Of a stretch of 64,000 nucleotides of DNA, positions 21,632 through 31,706 are shown in pieces; within the stretch, counting starts at the first letter, position 1; each line of letters begins with the position of its first letter. The position numbers and the translations under genes were made by a program. Where the stretch lies: assembly GCF_018991925.1 (NCBI RefSeq), contig NW_024737068.1, positions 8,425,337-8,489,336 on the forward strand, in the 5' to 3' direction. This stretch comes from Homarus americanus (Eukaryota > Arthropoda > Malacostraca > Decapoda > Nephropidae). A model generated the notes under the pieces. That model saw only the letters and a list, made by a program, of their open reading frames with translations, made no database searches and was not told the DNA's origin.

Positions 21632-22431
21632 CTATAGCGCAGGAGGTGGGCGCCTCGAACTGGTTAACTACGTTACCGATAAGGGCAAATGGTTTCAGCC
21701 TTAACAAACAAGAATTTACAGATGCCATTGCTCTAAGGTACGGTTGGCCAGTAGATGGTTTGCCCTCCCAATGCGTGTGTGGCTCTCCCTATGATGGCGA
21801 TCACGCCATGGTCTGCAAGAAGGGGGGCTTCATATGCATGAGGCATGACGAGGTAAGGGATCTCACAGCAAATATGTTGAAGGAAATCTGCCGGGACGTC
21901 ATGGTAGAACCGACCCTCCTTCCACTGGATGGCGAGATCTTCCAACACAGGACTTCAAACACATCTAACGAAGCCCGTGTGGACGTCAGTGCTCGAGGAT
22001 TCTGGACGCGGGGACAGCGAGCCTTCTTCGACATCAGGATTTTTGATCCCATGGCCGTTTGTCACCGTAACCTAGCTCTCGATGCTGCACATAGGAGGAA
22101 CGAGAACGACAAGAGAAGGGCATATGGGGAGAGAATTCAAAATGTCGATCAAGGCAGCTTCACTCCGCTAGTGTTCACAACCTCTGGTGGGATGGGCCCA
22201 AGCGCAAGATGTTTCTACGCCAGACTCGCGGAGCTGATCTCCGAACAGAAGCAGCAGCCCAGAAGTTATGTCACAGCCTGGATGAGATGTCGACTGTCCT
22301 TCTCTCTCCTTCGGTCGGCTTTGCTCTGCCTCAGGGGAACGAGAGCTTCTGCCCCTACTCCGACAACTGCTGCAGATATCGACTATGAGGCTACAGTCAC
22401 TGAATGCCGCATGGATCTGCGGCTCAACTAA
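21622..22431 (+). CDS. CCHC knuckle and restriction-like endonuclease region
   Basis: This is the C-terminal part of the retroelement protein, in the -1 frame relative to the RT, about 269 codons to TAA at 22429. No ATG opens it; the first possible start is a weak GTG at 21646, so it depends on frameshifting or is a broken tail of the RT frame. Numbering from that GTG, the zinc-knuckle ligands are Cys43, Cys45, His53 and Cys57 in CVCGSPYDGDHAMVC. The nuclease core has RVD at 111-113 and FFDIRIFDP at 127-135, which fit the (R/K)PD and D-x-(K/R/Q) signatures of the PD-(D/E)XK fold used by R2-type elements to cut target DNA. The last 60 residues (from SEQKQQPRSY) are also present in copy B. The reading frame is otherwise unbroken. 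Confidence 0.82.
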   Translation, partial: KKVAIAQEVGASNWLTTLPIRANGFSLNKQEFTDAIALRYGWPVDGLPSQCVCGSPYDGDHAMVCKKGGFICMRHDEVRDLTANMLKEICRDVMVEPTLLPLDGEIFQHRTSNTSNEARVDVSARGFWTRGQRAFFDIRIFDPMAVCHRNLALDAAHRRNENDKRRAYGERIQNVDQGSFTPLVFTTSGGMGPSARCFYARLAELISEQKQQPRSYVTAWMRCRLSFSLLRSALLCLRGTRASAPTPTTAADIDYEATVTECRMDLRLN

Positions 22432-22548
22432 TTTAACACAGATAGGATAGTTTCTTATGTATTAGGATATTTAATATTAAGGTAAATAAATGGTGGCGAA
22501 GGTGTGGCTATTGGGGGAGGCTGGAGGCCACGTAAAAAAAAAAAAAAA
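22432..22548 (+). other. 3' UTR of copy C
   Basis: About 100 bases plus A15. The terminal block GGTGTGGCTATTNGGGGAGG and TGGAGGCCACGT is shared by all three copies. The conserved end is probably what the RT recognises to start priming. Confidence 0.75.
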
Positions 22549-22589
22549 GTAGTAGTAGTAGTAGTAGTAGTAGTAGAAGTAGTAGTAGT
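22549..22589 (+). repeat. (TAG)n, right flank of copy C
   Basis: About 13 GTA units with one GAA interruption. Confidence 0.93.
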
Positions 22590-22861
22590 TCTGCCTCATA
22601 TACCGATTCAACAATCACAGAAAGCATTGTCACGAATATCTCATCAACTGCTTCAACTCTACACACAGTCAAAAGAACATCACCCCATCAAAGTGCTGTA
22701 GTGATACGCCGTAAGACCCCGGTAAAAGAAATCAGAAAACAAAGAGTCACAGACAAACAAACTCTTCTGGACAATTTGCAACTAAGATGAAGAAGACTGC
22801 CGCTGGGTGAGAGGAGCATTAGGGGTCCTGAAATCTGGGAAGGGTTTCAGAATCGTTAAGT

Positions 22862-24262
22862 TGTTCGTGTTGGTGATGTTGTGATTGTGTTGGTGTTGTG
22901 GTTCTGGTGGTGTTGTGGTACTGGTGGTGTTGTGGTTGTGTTGATGTTGTGGTTCTGGTGGTGTTGTGGTACTGGTGGTGTTGTGGTACTGGTGGTGTTG
23001 TGGTTGTGTTGGTGTTGTGGTTCTGGTGGTGTTGTGGTTCTGGTGGTGTTGTGGTACTGGTGGTGTTGTGGTTGTGTTGATGTTGTGGTTCTGGTGGTAT
23101 GGTGGTACTGGTGGTGTTGTGGTTGTGTTGATGTTGTGGTTCTGGTGGTGTTGTGGTACTGGTGGTGTTGTGGTTGTGTTGGTGTTGTGGTTCTGGTGGT
23201 GTTGTGGTGGTGGTGTTGGTTGTGTTGGTGTTGTAGTTCTGGTGGTGTTGTGGAATTGGTGGTGTTGTGGTGGTTGTGTTGGTGTTGTGGTTCTGGTGTG
23301 GTGTTGTGGTTCTGGTGGTGTTATGGTTCTGGTGGTGTTGTGGGTGGTGGTGTTGTGGTTGTGTTGGTGTTGTGGTTCTGGTGGTGTTGTGGTTGTGTTG
23401 GTGTTGTATGGTACTGGTGGTGTTGTGGTACTGGTGGTGTTGTGGTTGTGTTGGTGTTGTGGTTCTGGTGGTGTTGTGGTTCTGTGGTGGTGTTGTGGTA
23501 CTGGTGGTGTTGTGGTTGTGTTGATGTTGTGGTTGTGTTGATGTTGTGGTTCTGGTGGTGTTGTGGTTGTGTTGGTGTTGTGGTACTGGTGGTGTTGTGG
23601 TACTGGTGGTGTTGTGGTTTGTGTTGGTGTTGTGGTTCTGGTGGTGTTGTGGTTCTGCTGGTGTTGTGGTATTTTCTGCTGGTGTTGTGGTTTGTGGTGT
23701 TGTGGTTCTGGTGGTGTTGTGGTTCTGGTGGTGTTGTGTGGTACTGGTGGTGTGGTGTGGTGGTGTGTGGTTGTGTTGGTGTTGTGGTTCTGGTGGTGTT
23801 GTGGTTCTGGTGGTGTTGTGGTACTGGTGGTGTTGTGGTTGTGTTGATGTTGTGGTTGTGTTGATGTTGTGGTTCTGGTGGTATGGTGGTACTGGTGGTG
23901 TTGTGGTTGTGTTGATGTTGTGGTTCTGGTGGTATGGTGGTACTGGTGGTGTTGTGGTTGTGTTGATGTTGTGGTTCTGGTGGTGTTGTGGTACTGGTGG
24001 TGTTGTAGTTGTGTTGGTGTTGTGGTTCTGGTGGTATGGTGGTACTGGTGGTGTTGTGGTTGTGTTGGTGTTGTGGTTCTGGTGGTGTTGTGGAATTGGT
24101 GGTGCTGTGGTTCTCCTGTTCGTGTTGTCGTTCTGATGGTACTGCGGCTCTCCTGTTGGTGTTGTGGTTCTCCTGTTGGTGTTGTGGTTCTCCTGCTGGT
24201 GCTGTGGCTCTCCTGCCGGTACTGTGGTTCTCCTGCCGGTGCTGTGGTTCTCCAGCCGGTTT
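22862..24262 (+). repeat. 1.4-kb G/T-strand minisatellite
   Basis: Blocks of GGTGTTGTGGTTCTGG, GGTGTTGTGGTACTGG and GGTTGTGTTGATGTTGT in changing order, about 90 units of 15-18 bases. The plus strand is almost free of A and C. The right end (24110-24262) changes to a CTCCTG-containing unit of 30 bases (GTTCTCCTGCTGGTGCTGTG). Because the repeat lacks stop triplets on either strand, several frames stay open over hundreds of codons, including about 500 codons on the minus strand rich in His, Asn, Thr, Gln and Pro. Confidence 0.95.
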
Positions 24263-24354
24263 TCTCTTCGCCAGCAGAGTCCAATGCATCAGGTAGGCAT
24301 CTCAGGCATGTAAATTAAAGCCCTTGAATCGTCGAAGTATTGATGCCGCGTGAA

Positions 24355-24580
24355 GAGTCGAGATGGATGGTGAGGGGAGGGTGGAGAAGGGATGAGGGAT
24401 AAGAGTGGAGGGAGAGGAGAGGAAAGAGGGGAGAAAGCGGAAGGGAAAGGAGGGGAGTGGAGAAGTGGAAGAGAAGAAGAAGTAGGGAGAAAAGGAGGTA
24501 GCGGAGTGGAAGAAAGGAAGGGAAGGAAAGAAAGATGGGATGTAGACAGAAGGAAATGAAAGGGCAATAGTACTGGGTGA
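24355..24580 (+). repeat. Purine-rich tract
   Basis: Over 90 percent A/G (GGAGAGGAGAGG, GAAGGGAAAGG), no fixed period. Confidence 0.85.
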
Positions 24581-24640
24581 TAAAAGAGGTGAATAGAAGA
24601 ATGGGAAGTAGAAAAGGTTATGGAAGTAAACTTAGATGGG

Positions 24641-25371
<731 letters not shown>

Positions 25372-25565
25372 GCTTGACATATCAAAGGGAGGGACGTGTG
25401 GGGAGCGGGGGAGGGTGGGGGGATGAAGGGCGTGTGTATTATTGGAGTAGGAAGGTGGAGGGGTAGTGGAGGGGTGAGTGGTGTGTGTTTGAGGTAGGTA
25501 GGGGAGGGGATGGGGGGCGTGTGTATTGGGGTAGGGGAGGGGAGGGAAAGGAGGGGGGGTAGGTG
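25372..25565 (+). repeat. G-rich tract
   Basis: GGGGAGGG, GTAGGGGAGG and GGGGTGAG repeated loosely; four or more G runs per 40 bases could form quadruplexes. Confidence 0.75.
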
Positions 25566-25596
25566 GCAGAAAAAATTACGAGGGCATAGACTAGTT

Positions 25597-25965
25597 TATT
25601 GTGCACCCTATACAGCGGTTGCATAAAAGAATTACAGAGTAGAGGTCATAAAGGGCGCTTAACAGATCCCAATAGTAAGGTAACTGTAGCAGATAGTATT
25701 ACTGTGTGTGTTCAGTGCAGTGTGTCTTTGGCGAGTAGTTGCATTATCTCCTTAAGTTCTGTGCCACTGCGGACAGGGATACGCTTGAATCTGTTCCTAA
25801 AAAAAGGTTCTATTTTCTCACAGTCTAGGACAAAGTGTTTTAGTGTGCGTGTGTGGCCATAAGTGTGCCACACACGCTTTACAGTTAGTATTGTTCACAT
25901 CAGCATGACGGGCCATACTGCCAGAGGTACTTATATCCTAACCTTCGTCTAGCGATTACAGCATC
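25597..25965 (-). pseudogene. Decayed non-LTR retrotransposon C-terminus
   Basis: Read on the minus strand, 25965 downward gives DAVIARRRLGYKYLWQ, then after a frame change NNTNCKACVAHLWPHTHTKT, then after another HFVLDCEKIEPFFRNRFKRI and on to a stop near 25710. This order (RLGYKYLWQ, a C-x2-C pair, HT.., HFVLxC) matches the C-terminal zinc-knuckle tail after RNase H in non-LTR polyproteins that are abundant in decapod genomes. At least two frameshifts and a nonsense codon make it dead. The RT and RNase H parts are missing. The family match is from memory of the motif order, not from a search. Confidence 0.6.
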
Positions 25966-26288
25966 TTGTTATCTAATAACCTTGTTACTCGCTCCAAATA
26001 CATGTTTCACTTGGTACACCTCATCATGGTAGACAATAGATCTACTAGTGCCTGTTTGCCCCTGTTTGCTTGTTTTCAATTAATTTACAGGTTCTATCTC
26101 AATAACATTTATTATTATTTTTATTTGCCACCTTAAAATCACCTAAAACAAAACTGTATTAGTACTGTATTAAGTTTAGGTGAGATATTAACAATGCCGT
26201 GTTCTCGTGGCTCTCATTCTCCAAAATCCTGCGCCTAAGTTTACACCATTCGTCTCTTAAGCCTTCAACCTTTCTTTCCCCTGTAATA

Positions 26289-26430
26289 AGAGGTGCGGTG
26301 GGAGAGTGGATACAAGTGCTTGCCTCCTGTCCTCATGAGTCGCTGGTTCGCTCTGACTCCCTCCCCCCACCACTCCCCCAGTCCACCAAGCTGTTGATGG
26401 GGTACTTAACTCTTTACATGACTAAGTGAA
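26289..26430 (+). mobile_element. Candidate tRNA-derived SINE
   Basis: TGGGAGAGTGG at 26299 fits the RNA polymerase III A box (one mismatch), and GCTGGTTCGCTCTGAC at 26342 resembles a B box; their spacing of about 40 bases is tRNA-like. It cannot be a working tRNA because the acceptor stem does not close. A GC-rich body follows to about 26430. A SINE is the likely reading. Confidence 0.45.
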
Positions 26431-26573
26431 GGCGAACGAGTACAGGGCCCACCACATTGTCTTCTTATACACCTAAATGAAGTCTTTGTATTGTACTGTT
26501 GCCTTAACGTTCTTGACCTTATAGGATCACCTGAAGATTAGACACCCCAGCTTATTTCACCTGTAGGGGCTTA

Positions 26574-26620
26574 GGTTAGATTAAGGTAGAGTAGGTTAGG
26601 TTAGATTAGATTAGCGTTTA
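26574..26620 (+). repeat. Degenerate TTAGG/TTAGA tract
   Basis: TTAGGTTAGATTA-type units, about eight, with several substitutions. Confidence 0.7.
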
Positions 26621-26940
26621 GGTAGTTTAATCATCACCTAATTTAATAAACTAGAGTATCTAATCTTTAGGTGACTCCCAAAACCTTCGATCCTCAGTTA
26701 CGACAAAAAAAAATAATAATCGTAAGAACATCTTTGAGAATCTTGACACCCTTAAGATATCTCAGTGAAGAATTTAACCAAACATGAAGTAATTTACCCC
26801 GACTTGGAATTTATCAACCATAAATCACCGTATCAATGTCCATTCACATCAATAACCCTAACCTCTAAGTGAGCAGCGGCATTACTATTGACTTAATAAC
26901 TACGAACATATAGATAACAAATTCCAACTACTGACTCGAT
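26621..26940. other. Stretch without recognised features
   Basis: Complex sequence with no gene or repeat recognised. Confidence 0.55.
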
Positions 26941-27040
26941 GGGGGGGGGTAAGGGAAGGGGGAGGAAGGGACAGGGAGGAGAAGGGAGGGGGAAGGAGAG
27001 GGGGCTAAGGGGAGGGGGGGGGGGTAGGGAGGTAGGGAGA
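26941..27040 (+). repeat. G-rich tract with poly(G) runs
   Basis: G runs of 9-11 bases within GGGAGGAAGG-like sequence; quadruplex-prone. Confidence 0.8.
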
Positions 27041-27192
27041 TATATCGCCTCACTGTGTAGAGAAATGAGAAGAGGAAAGGTGTAATTTGGCAACGTGTCC
27101 TGGTCTAACTGGTATAGACTTATCGACGGACTGGAGGAGTGAGTTATGTGGGTAAATAGAGAAGAGAACGACGCCCTACCACGAATCTCTAC

Positions 27193-27475
27193 AAGGAGGA
27201 GGAGGAGGAGAAGAGAAGGTGAAGGAGGAGGAAAGGAATGGAAGGAGGAGGATGAAAAGAGGAGGGGAAGGAGGAGGAGGAGGAGGAAAGGAATGGGAGG
27301 AGGAGGATGAGAAGAAGAGGGGAAGGAGAAGAGGAGGTAGAGATGAAGAAGGAGGATGAAAAGAGGAAAAGAAAGAAGTGATAGAAGAAGAAGGATGAGG
27401 AGAAGGAGAAGAGGAGAAAGGGAGAAGAAAAGGAGTAAGGGGAGGAGGAGCAACAGGAGAAAGAGGAAGAGGAAA
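27193..27475 (+). repeat. (GGA)-rich purine tract
   Basis: GGAGGAGGA and GAAGGAGAAG in loose repeats of roughly 60 bases (AGGAAAGGAATGGNAGGAGG occurs twice). Confidence 0.88.
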
Positions 27476-27536
27476 CGTAAAAAAGTGTGGTGAAATGTTG
27501 AAAGAATACCACGACCCTGACCTGTGATACCGAGTT

Positions 27537-27537
<1 letters not shown>

Positions 27538-27577
<40 letters not shown>
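27538..27577. repeat. (TA)n microsatellite
   Basis: About 19 TA units. Confidence 0.95.
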
Positions 27578-27580
<3 letters not shown>

Positions 27581-27673
27581 TCTCTATGTTACTTGAAACA
27601 GGACGTGAATTGTTATAAACGGGCGGCAGTTTCCTATCACCGTAAAACACCATAGGCAGGCGGTTGATATACT

Positions 27674-27768
27674 GTTCGTGGTACTTCTCCAACAATATAA
27701 AAAAATTTGTTCGTGGTACTTCTCCAACAATATAGATCTAATTTGTTCGTGGTACTTCTCCAACAGTG
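27674..27768 (+). repeat. ~34-bp minisatellite, three copies
   Basis: TTCGTGGTACTTCTCCAACA recurs at 27677, 27711 and 27745 with short AT-rich spacers. Confidence 0.88.
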
Positions 27769-27916
27769 TACTTATCGCTAGATCAAACACGTGAAGTCGA
27801 CCTCGTGAACAACATGTACTAAGGCGTTATGTTCAAAAGACCTGTTTATGTCGACGGTGTTTACCCCCTGTTTACCTTCCCTCCTGACATATGGCTCTGT
27901 ATGTAAACACCATTAG

Positions 27917-28035
27917 GTGGTGTGTGTGTGTGTGAGGGTACTGGTGGTAGTGATGGTGTGTATGTGCGTGTGTGTGTACATACAGATGACAGGTGTGGGT
28001 GGGTGTTCGCAGGTGTTGTGTGGATGGATGTGTGT
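27917..28035 (+). repeat. GT-rich imperfect tract
   Basis: GTGTGTGT broken by GGTG and TATG words. Confidence 0.7.
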
Positions 28036-28127
28036 GTGTGTGTTGTGTCGGCAAACAGCAGGTGGGAGTAGGAAGCTGGGAGCGGATATGAACAGGTTTA
28101 AGAGACGGTGGTGGACTGAGAAAGGAT

Positions 28128-28128
<1 letters not shown>

Positions 28129-28175
<47 letters not shown>
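28129..28175. repeat. (GT)n microsatellite
   Basis: About 21 GT units followed by TATG. Confidence 0.95.
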
Positions 28176-28180
<5 letters not shown>

Positions 28181-28200
28181 CGGTTGGTGTGGTTAATTCA

Positions 28201-28310
28201 TAGACAGACAGACAGACAGACAGAGAGAGAAAGTAGATGTTGTTGGTTAGTTATTCTATCATGTGTAGAAAGGTAGGAAGGAAGGAAGGAAGGAAGGAAG
28301 GGAGGGAAGG
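28201..28310. repeat. (CAGA)n and (GGAA)n microsatellites
   Basis: About six CAGA units at 28201-28224, then a GGAA/GGGA run at 28269-28310. Confidence 0.85.
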
Positions 28311-28659
28311 TAAGAATAAGTGAGGGATGGAAGATAAGGAATGAGGAAGAATGAAGAGAAGGAATAAAATAAAAAATAAATAAACTGTATTCATCATTCA
28401 CGCCTTATTCATTAATTCCTACATTCCTTCATACCAATTATACCCTCAAGAACGACGATACGGATAACTGATAATACGGTTAACTGATAATACGAATAAA
28501 GATGTAATGGAAGGGTGACTAACTAGCTCCAGGTGATATCTCATTAATACGGCACAGGTAACACTTGGGACTACCACCGCCTCCTCACGCCACAGGTAAT
28601 GAGGGTGGTGCGGTGTGACGTTGCTCCACCGTAGTCTAATTCACCACACTCAGTGATTG

Positions 28660-28960
28660 TATGTACGTCGATATATATATACATACATGCAGGTGTATAA
28701 TAGTATATATACACATACATACAGAGATACACACATAGGAATATACATATACGCGACATATATATAATACAGGGAAATATATACATGTATAGTGAGATGT
28801 ATACAAAGAATGATACATATACACAGTTTATACATCGATATTAATGTATTCATTCGTCTAAACATGGACAATAAGTACATGTATGGTGAGATGTATACAC
28901 AAGGAATATAAATATACATATACACAACTCATACATGGATATATATGTATTAAATTTCAT
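28660..28960. repeat. AT/ACAT-rich simple sequence
   Basis: TATATACATACA-type words; the phrase TACATGTATNGTGAGATGTA occurs at about 28782 and 28876, suggesting a 94-base duplication. Confidence 0.7.
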
Positions 28961-29260
28961 ATATAAGCTAAAAATTACGAAATTAAAATCACACATAAAG
29001 AAGATAAAATAAAATAAAAAACAAAAGAAAAATAAGAAACAGTTGAAAATAAGAGAAAATAAAGTAAAGAAGAGATTATGTTAACTTATGAGTGGAAAAA
29101 AGAAAGAAATTTTGAGCGAAAATTAAAAAAAAAAAGCTAAAGGAAAGAAAATTAAGCTAAAACAAGAGTAAATAGAAGCTAAACAGGAGAAAACAAAAGC
29201 TTAAAAAGAGAAAGAAAGTGAAAAAGAGAAAACAAGAGACGAAGTTGTCCTTAACCTCAG
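28961..29260. other. A-rich stretch
   Basis: AAAATAAAAT/AAGAGAAAAT-like sequence, no gene. Confidence 0.7.
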
Positions 29261-29346
29261 AAATATTATATATTTGTCTATTTACTTATACTGATGCTCC
29301 AGCGAGGCGCCTTGACCAAGATATCACCATCACTTTCACAACCAGG

Positions 29347-29482
29347 ACTCATGTGTCACTATCAAGGGTTTATGTGTCACTATCAAGGGTTCATGTGTCA
29401 CTATCAAGGGTTCATGTGTCACTATCAAGGGTTCATGTGTCACTATCAAGGGTTCATGTGTCACTATCAAGGGTTCATGTGG
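29347..29482 (+). repeat. 21-bp minisatellite
   Basis: Six to seven nearly perfect units of CATGTGTCACTATCAAGGGT plus T. As 21 is a multiple of three, all frames repeat a heptapeptide. Confidence 0.95.
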
Positions 29483-29527
29483 CATTATCAGATCCATATA
29501 TCACCCTCGTCTACCTCACCATCATCA

Positions 29528-29547
29528 TTAGGTTAGGTTAGGTTAGG
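29528..29547 (+). repeat. Short TTAGG tract
   Basis: Three to four TTAGG units between the 21-bp and 32-bp minisatellites. Confidence 0.75.
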
Positions 29548-29555
29548 GAAAATCT

Positions 29556-30690
29556 GACACAGCCGCATGCATCTTTGTCACGTCTTCGTGTATAATATTT
29601 CAATCCCTATATGCGTCACTATCTGAGCTGTCAATGTCACTGTCAAGCCGCATGCGTCATTGGGCGACCATGTGTGTCAGTGTGAGGCCGCAGGCACTAT
29701 GGGCTAGCTCCGCACGTCACCAACTATGCCGCATCCATCAGTTTCAAACCACAATGTCAGTGACCACCTGGACTCAAGGTGTAACTTATGTCAATATATC
29801 ATTGTGTTGTTTTCAGGCAGCATGCGTCATTTTGTATTGTTTATTAGGCCGCATGCGTCACTTTGTGTTGTTTATTAGGCCGCATGCGTCATTTTGTGTT
29901 GTTTTTCTGAGTCCGCATGTATCAATTTGTGTCGTTTATCAGGCCGCATGCGTCAATTTGTGTTGTTTATGAGGCCGCATGTGTCAATTTGTGTTGTTTT
30001 TCTGAGTCCGCATGTATCAATTTGTGTTGTTTATCAGGCCGCATGTATCAATTTGTGTTGTTTATCAGGCCGCATGCGTCAATTTGTGTTTTTTATTAGG
30101 CCGCATGTATCAATTTGTGTTGTTTTTCTGAGTCCGCATGTATCAATTTGTGTTGTTTATCAGGCCGCATGTGTCAATTTGTGTTGTTTTTCTGAGTCCG
30201 CATGTATCAATTTGTGTTGTTTATCAGGCCGCATGTATCAATTTGTGTTGTTTATCAGGCCGCATGCGTCAATTTGTGTTTTTTATTAGGCCGCATGTAT
30301 CAATTTGTGTTGTTTTTTCTGAGTCTGCACGTGTCAATTTGTGTTAGTTTATCAGGCCGCATGTATCAATTTGTGTTGCCATCAGGGGCCGTCAATTTGT
30401 GTTTTTATTAGGTCCGTATGTATCAATTTGTGTTGTTTATCAGGCCGCATGCGTCAATTTGTGTTGTTTATGAGGCCGCATGTGTCAATTTGTGTTGTTT
30501 TTCTGAGTCCGCATGCGTCAATTTGTGTTGTTTATCAGGCCGCATGTGTCAATTTGTGTTGTTTATCAGGCCGCATGCGTGAAATTGTGTTGTTTTCCTG
30601 AGTCCGCATGTATCAATTTGTGTTGTTCTCAAGTCAAGTGCGTCAATTTGTTTGTATTTGTTTGTGTTGGTTTCAAGCCGCATGCGTCAT
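29556..30690 (+). repeat. ~32-bp minisatellite, about 28 units
   Basis: Unit GCCGCATGYRTCAATTTGTG plus TTGTTTATCAG. A second form has TTTTTCTGAGTCCGCATG at its junction. The forms are interleaved and blocks of several units are repeated (for example 29992-30110 resembles 30180-30300). 29556-29815 holds spaced, decayed units (CCGCATGCGTCA). The core CATGTGTCA is shared with the 21-bp array at 29347. Confidence 0.92.
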
Positions 30691-31706
30691 GATTAGATAA
30701 CGGCTCTCGCCCTCAGCCAGATGTGTCACTGACAGTTAACATCTGTCACTGTCAAATCACATGACTAATTGTGACGCAGTATAAAACTATCATGATATAC
30801 TGATAGCCACTGTCAGTATATGTCTCTCTGTCAGGTAAACACAGGTGTAATATCAGTGTACTACAGTGTACTACGTCTCACTGTGCCCCCCCCCACCTCT
30901 CACCTCTCCCCCCCTCACCAATCAGGGGGAGGCTTAGTGGCTGAGAGAGAAGAGAGACAATAATATAGGTTACTTATGAAGGAAGAGAAAAGATATAATA
31001 TTACAGTATATATTTACATAATTACATGAATATCTAATTACTTATCAAGAAAATATCGCAAAAAAACAACAACAAAAACAATAAGATAATTGTAATAAAA
31101 CTGGAAATAATCAAAGAAAATATAAATAAACCTGGATATCGTCAACAAATTATGGCCAAATTCGGTCCAATAACAACATGATGGAAGGTGAATTTAAAGG
31201 CTGAATCAGTGTTAGGTTTCAGGACAGTTTTAGTTAAGCCTTGTTCTTAAGTCTTACTCCTTGTTATCAGTTTACGTCAGTGTTAAGATAAGCAATCAGG
31301 TATATTTTTTTTTTTGGGTGGGTGGGGGGGGAATACCTGGTGAGTGTATTAATTAGTACCCCAGGTAATCTGTTTGAAATAGAAGTGTGTTGATGTAAGT
31401 GTTTTTGTGACTGAGAAGATTTATGTAGAGGAAGAGGAGAGGACAAGGTATAACAGAAATCAAATTTAGACAGACAGACAGACACAGAGAGAAGAGGGAG
31501 GGAAAGAAGAGTATAAATCCAGAAATGAGAGAGAGAGAGAGAGATGAAGAGAAAAAACGGAGAAGTGAGTAGGGTAGATAGACAGACGAATAAATATACA
31601 CACATAGATAATAGCAAGCCAAGAATAAAATAAGAAATGAAAAACTGGTTATACCTGAGTTACAGTACAGACAGACAGACAATAACTCATATCTCTACAA
31701 CACAGG
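30691..31706. other. Stretch without recognised gene
   Basis: Contains a poly(C) patch near 30886-30915, A-rich sequence and loose GAGA/CAGA runs near 31460-31560; no gene. Confidence 0.6.

Larger units (their letters stand above)
18925..22548 (+). mobile_element. Near-full-length (TAG)n-targeting non-LTR retrotransposon, copy C
   Basis: About 3.6 kb from CGCGACTCTCGCCCCTATGG to a run of 15 A at 22534-22548, with (GTA)n directly on each side. Parts in order: 5' UTR of about 380 bases with a GC-rich start; CXC-like cysteine cluster; reverse transcriptase; CCHC knuckle; restriction-like endonuclease; 3' UTR of about 115 bases. This architecture is that of the early-branching, site-specific non-LTR groups (R2, R4/Dong, NeSL, Hero, CRE), which use a C-terminal restriction-like endonuclease instead of an APE endonuclease. 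Dong of silkworm is known to insert in TAA repeats; a TAG-repeat target is inferred here from the three stacked insertions. It appears complete except for one frame change at 21622-21631. Confidence 0.9.

Noticed and set aside
22782..24289. Long minus-strand open frames (about 500 and 322 codons) rich in His/Asn/Thr/Gln/Pro
   Set aside because: Both are translations of the same stop-free minisatellite in different frames; the longer one has no ATG at its start, and unit variation shows no codon preference.
29634..30601. Cys/Phe/Val-rich plus-strand frames
   Set aside because: Arise from the 32-base minisatellite, open in several frames at once.
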